Part shown: one piece after another, positions 62,444-64,000 of the stretch
Numbering within the stretch: the stretch's first letter is position 1
Layout: the number at the start of each line of letters is the position of its first letter
Source of the DNA: Bacteroides sp. CAG:545
GTDB lineage: Bacteria; Bacteroidota; Bacteroidia; Bacteroidales; UBA932
Direction: 5' to 3'
Assembly (NCBI GenBank): GCA_000432515.1
Contig: HF996057.1
Span: 16,718 to 80,717 of the forward strand
Length of the DNA: 64,000 nt
Notes under the pieces: generated by a model
The model's database searches: none
What the model saw: the letters and a program-made list of their open reading frames with translations, nothing else
Told to the model about the DNA's origin: nothing
Translations under genes and position numbers: made by a program

Positions 62444-62883
62444 TTCACCTCCAGTACGAATTGATTTGCCCCATAAATTACAGACATGGTTTCTGAAGAG
62501 AAAGCATTTATGCGATACCCTTCAAGTTCCTCACCAAGTCTAAGCATATATGTCTCTCCATGTGCTATAACGAGGCATGCTGCATGTCCATCAGCCAGAA
62601 TAGTCCCTTTAAAAATCCATGCCGGTGCTGAAACAGGGAGACCTTTCCTCGATGCAATAATTGGTGTGGTTTTTAGTTTTGCCATAGGTCTGACTTCTTC
62701 GAGAAAAGGATCTCTATAATCCAGTATCAATTCTTTTCTCGCCTCGGCTATTATCGGTGTTGACACTGTGAGAGATTCTGTTTCTTGAATTGGATGGCTT
62801 AGTGTTAAGGCTTTGTATCCTATTATTCCCCATATTGCTACAGCAGTAATCAGCAGCAATGATGTAGTGTATTTGTTATTCAT
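62440..62883 (-). CDS. GspC/PilP-like inner-membrane linker protein
   Basis: The 147-residue protein has one N-terminal membrane helix (YTTSLLLITAVAIWGIIGYK), a linker with the YRDPF motif seen in GspC/PilP-type proteins, and a C-terminal small beta domain (residues about 85-147; FKGTILADGHAACLVIAHG, MLRLGEELEGYRI) resembling the GspC homology region, which contacts the secretin. The assignment rests on layout and operon place rather than a firm signature. Confidence 0.6.
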   Translation of the reverse strand: MNNKYTTSLLLITAVAIWGIIGYKALTLSHPIQETESLTVSTPIIAEARKELILDYRDPFLEEVRPMAKLKTTPIIASRKGLPVSAPAWIFKGTILADGHAACLVIAHGETYMLRLGEELEGYRINAFSSETMSVIYGANQFVLEVK

Positions 62884-62890
62884 TTCAACA

Positions 62891-64000
62891 TCAGTGTAGT
62901 TTTTTTATGGCTTTTCTGCGGTATGGAGCATCCATGAAAAGCGGGTATGCGATGGTATCGTTTCGTGATATATGGGCATCATGAAGGACACCAGGATATG
63001 TACTGGAGCCCATGATGTGGAAACAGTCTTTCACATAGACAGCTCCTGAAACGTCACCTTCAAGATTGCAGCTGCCGTCGGCGTAAAGGAGACCGCTTAA
63101 TGATGCTGAAGAAGACTGCATATAGCATGGATGCGATAAGCTGAAATCTTCAGCCGCACCTTCTACTATAACATAACCGGCCATGCAGCAGCCGTCCTGC
63201 AGCTCCACATAGGGAAATCCATTGTTTGACCTGATATATATCCCGGATGGATATTCGAGCACTGCGCCATGTTTAACAATCACTGTATCGCTACACATTA
63301 TCTGGAGACTTCCACGAAACCCTGAACTCACTGTGACTTTCCTGGCATTGACCAGGATATCATGAACGGAAGACCTTGATGACAGTACAATATCTTCGCC
63401 ATCTACTATAGCATTGCAGCTAAGCATCAATATGGAATCATTGGCATGCACATGCATGTTCACTTCATCTTCTGGTATGACGAAACCGTCTTTCAGAACC
63501 GCTGGAAGTTCTTTTCCGGCAATGCGAAGCTTATTTTCCATAAGCCTATCTCCAATAAACTTATCTTCGCCATATTCCATGTAGTTTATTCCGTTTAGCG
63601 GAATATGCACAATACCATCTATCCGCGTGTCACCAGCAAGAGAGAGTGCCCTGTTCCTGTCACATAGCCAGAATGCCGCATGTGTATAACTGTCAGAAGC
63701 GGCTCCCACCAGTCGGGAAATGAGATACGGTCCGGATGATGCCGTCATGATTTCGTAGAAGCCCCAACCTTGCCGATAGACATTGACCGGAACTTCACTG
63801 AAAAGAAACAGTGACACAGAATCCTCGTCAAACACAGTGCTGTCGCAGCAGCAGATTTTCAGTGCCGAAAACAAATCCATACGCTGTTGCCGTTCCCGAT
63901 GCCATCCTGCATAAAGTTGCATGTCCATTGACAGATATGTCAATGCAGCAAGCACCAGAATCAGCATGAATACAGATACTACAAGTACCGTCGGAAGAGC
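62891..64000 (-). CDS. Partial GspK-like or structural protein, N-terminus outside the window
   Basis: The reading frame is open to the right edge. The first residues visible (ALPTVLVVSVFMLILVLAAL) are a membrane helix like the N-terminal helix of a prepilin-like protein, so the real start lies beyond 64000 and the ATG at 63967 is internal. The mature region of about 340 residues is beta-rich with short repeats (VTVSSGFRGSLQIMCSDTV, GSCNLEGDVSGAVYVKDCF) suggestive of a beta-helix. No family was recognised with confidence. It begins the visible part of the T2SS-like operon. Confidence 0.6.
   Translation of the reverse strand, partial: ALPTVLVVSVFMLILVLAALTYLSMDMQLYAGWHRERQQRMDLFSALKICCCDSTVFDEDSVSLFLFSEVPVNVYRQGWGFYEIMTASSGPYLISRLVGAASDSYTHAAFWLCDRNRALSLAGDTRIDGIVHIPLNGINYMEYGEDKFIGDRLMENKLRIAGKELPAVLKDGFVIPEDEVNMHVHANDSILMLSCNAIVDGEDIVLSSRSSVHDILVNARKVTVSSGFRGSLQIMCSDTVIVKHGAVLEYPSGIYIRSNNGFPYVELQDGCCMAGYVIVEGAAEDFSLSHPCYMQSSSASLSGLLYADGSCNLEGDVSGAVYVKDCFHIMGSSTYPGVLHDAHISRNDTIAYPLFMDAPYRRKAIKKLH

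Overview
The window reads as chromosome of a member of the Bacteroidota, most likely order Bacteroidales and possibly a Rikenellaceae-type lineage. Many genes are preceded by the Bacteroidota promoter signature (TAnnTTTG at -7, sometimes TTTG at -33). There are Mfa/FimA-type fimbrillin lipoproteins with DUF3575 partners, a type III glutamine synthetase, lipoboxes typical of the phylum, frequent TTG/GTG starts and little Shine-Dalgarno sequence. A probable cysteate synthase (39 kb) fits sulfonolipid-making relatives such as Alistipes, but I cannot name a genus.

Layout. 0-1.5 kb: a GH125 alpha-mannosidase. 1.6-11.1 kb: an eight-gene fimbria-like surface operon with two DUF3575 proteins, one DUF5119-like lipoprotein, three fimbrillins, a large periplasmic/OmpA-like protein and an outer-membrane barrel. 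11.1-13.4 kb: a nuclease lipoprotein and an aminotransferase, divergent from glnN at 13.4-18.9 kb, which leads an operon with an unknown lipoprotein, a 3'-5' exonuclease and an RlmI-type methyltransferase. 19.06-19.21 kb: a probable free-standing structured small RNA. 19.3-20.8 kb: maf, kdsC and a DUF3467 gene. 20.9-28.0 kb: valS, thioesterase, tatA, tatC, ABC-F and dipeptidase. 28.1-31.0 kb: cinA, pyrD and an XRE regulator with a likely autoregulatory operator. 31.5-37.7 kb: queA, a complete mannitol-type PTS operon (EIICBA, HPr, EI) and an acyltransferase.

37.8-44.1 kb is a tightly packed five-gene minus-strand operon: phosphate transporter, RlmD-like methyltransferase, Na/Ca exchanger, cysteate synthase and MscS. 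44.2-48.3 kb: two small outer-membrane proteins behind pyruvate kinase, then rarA. 48.35-50.47 kb has no intact gene. It holds a mosaic of long direct repeats, a truncated ORF that may derive from a mobile element, and a G-rich degenerate repeat cluster. 50.5-60.6 kb: a BamA/TamA-like protein, arginine decarboxylase, a SpoU-type methyltransferase, a secreted propeller-like protein, a receiver-like/PEP-pyruvate-binding fusion protein and a GH13 enzyme. 60.7-64 kb: the distal part of a type II secretion/type IV pilus-like operon (GspF, two pseudopilins, a GspC-like protein, one partial gene) running off the right edge.

Most of the window is ordinary core genome. The points most worth a second look are the small RNA, the strong excess of the hexamer TCAATG/CATTGA on both strands, the repeat mosaic near 49 kb, the XRE operator cluster, the PTS operon, cysteate synthase in an envelope/transport operon, the receiver-PEP-binding fusion protein and the T2SS-like cluster. 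No tRNA, rRNA, CRISPR array or intact insertion sequence was seen.
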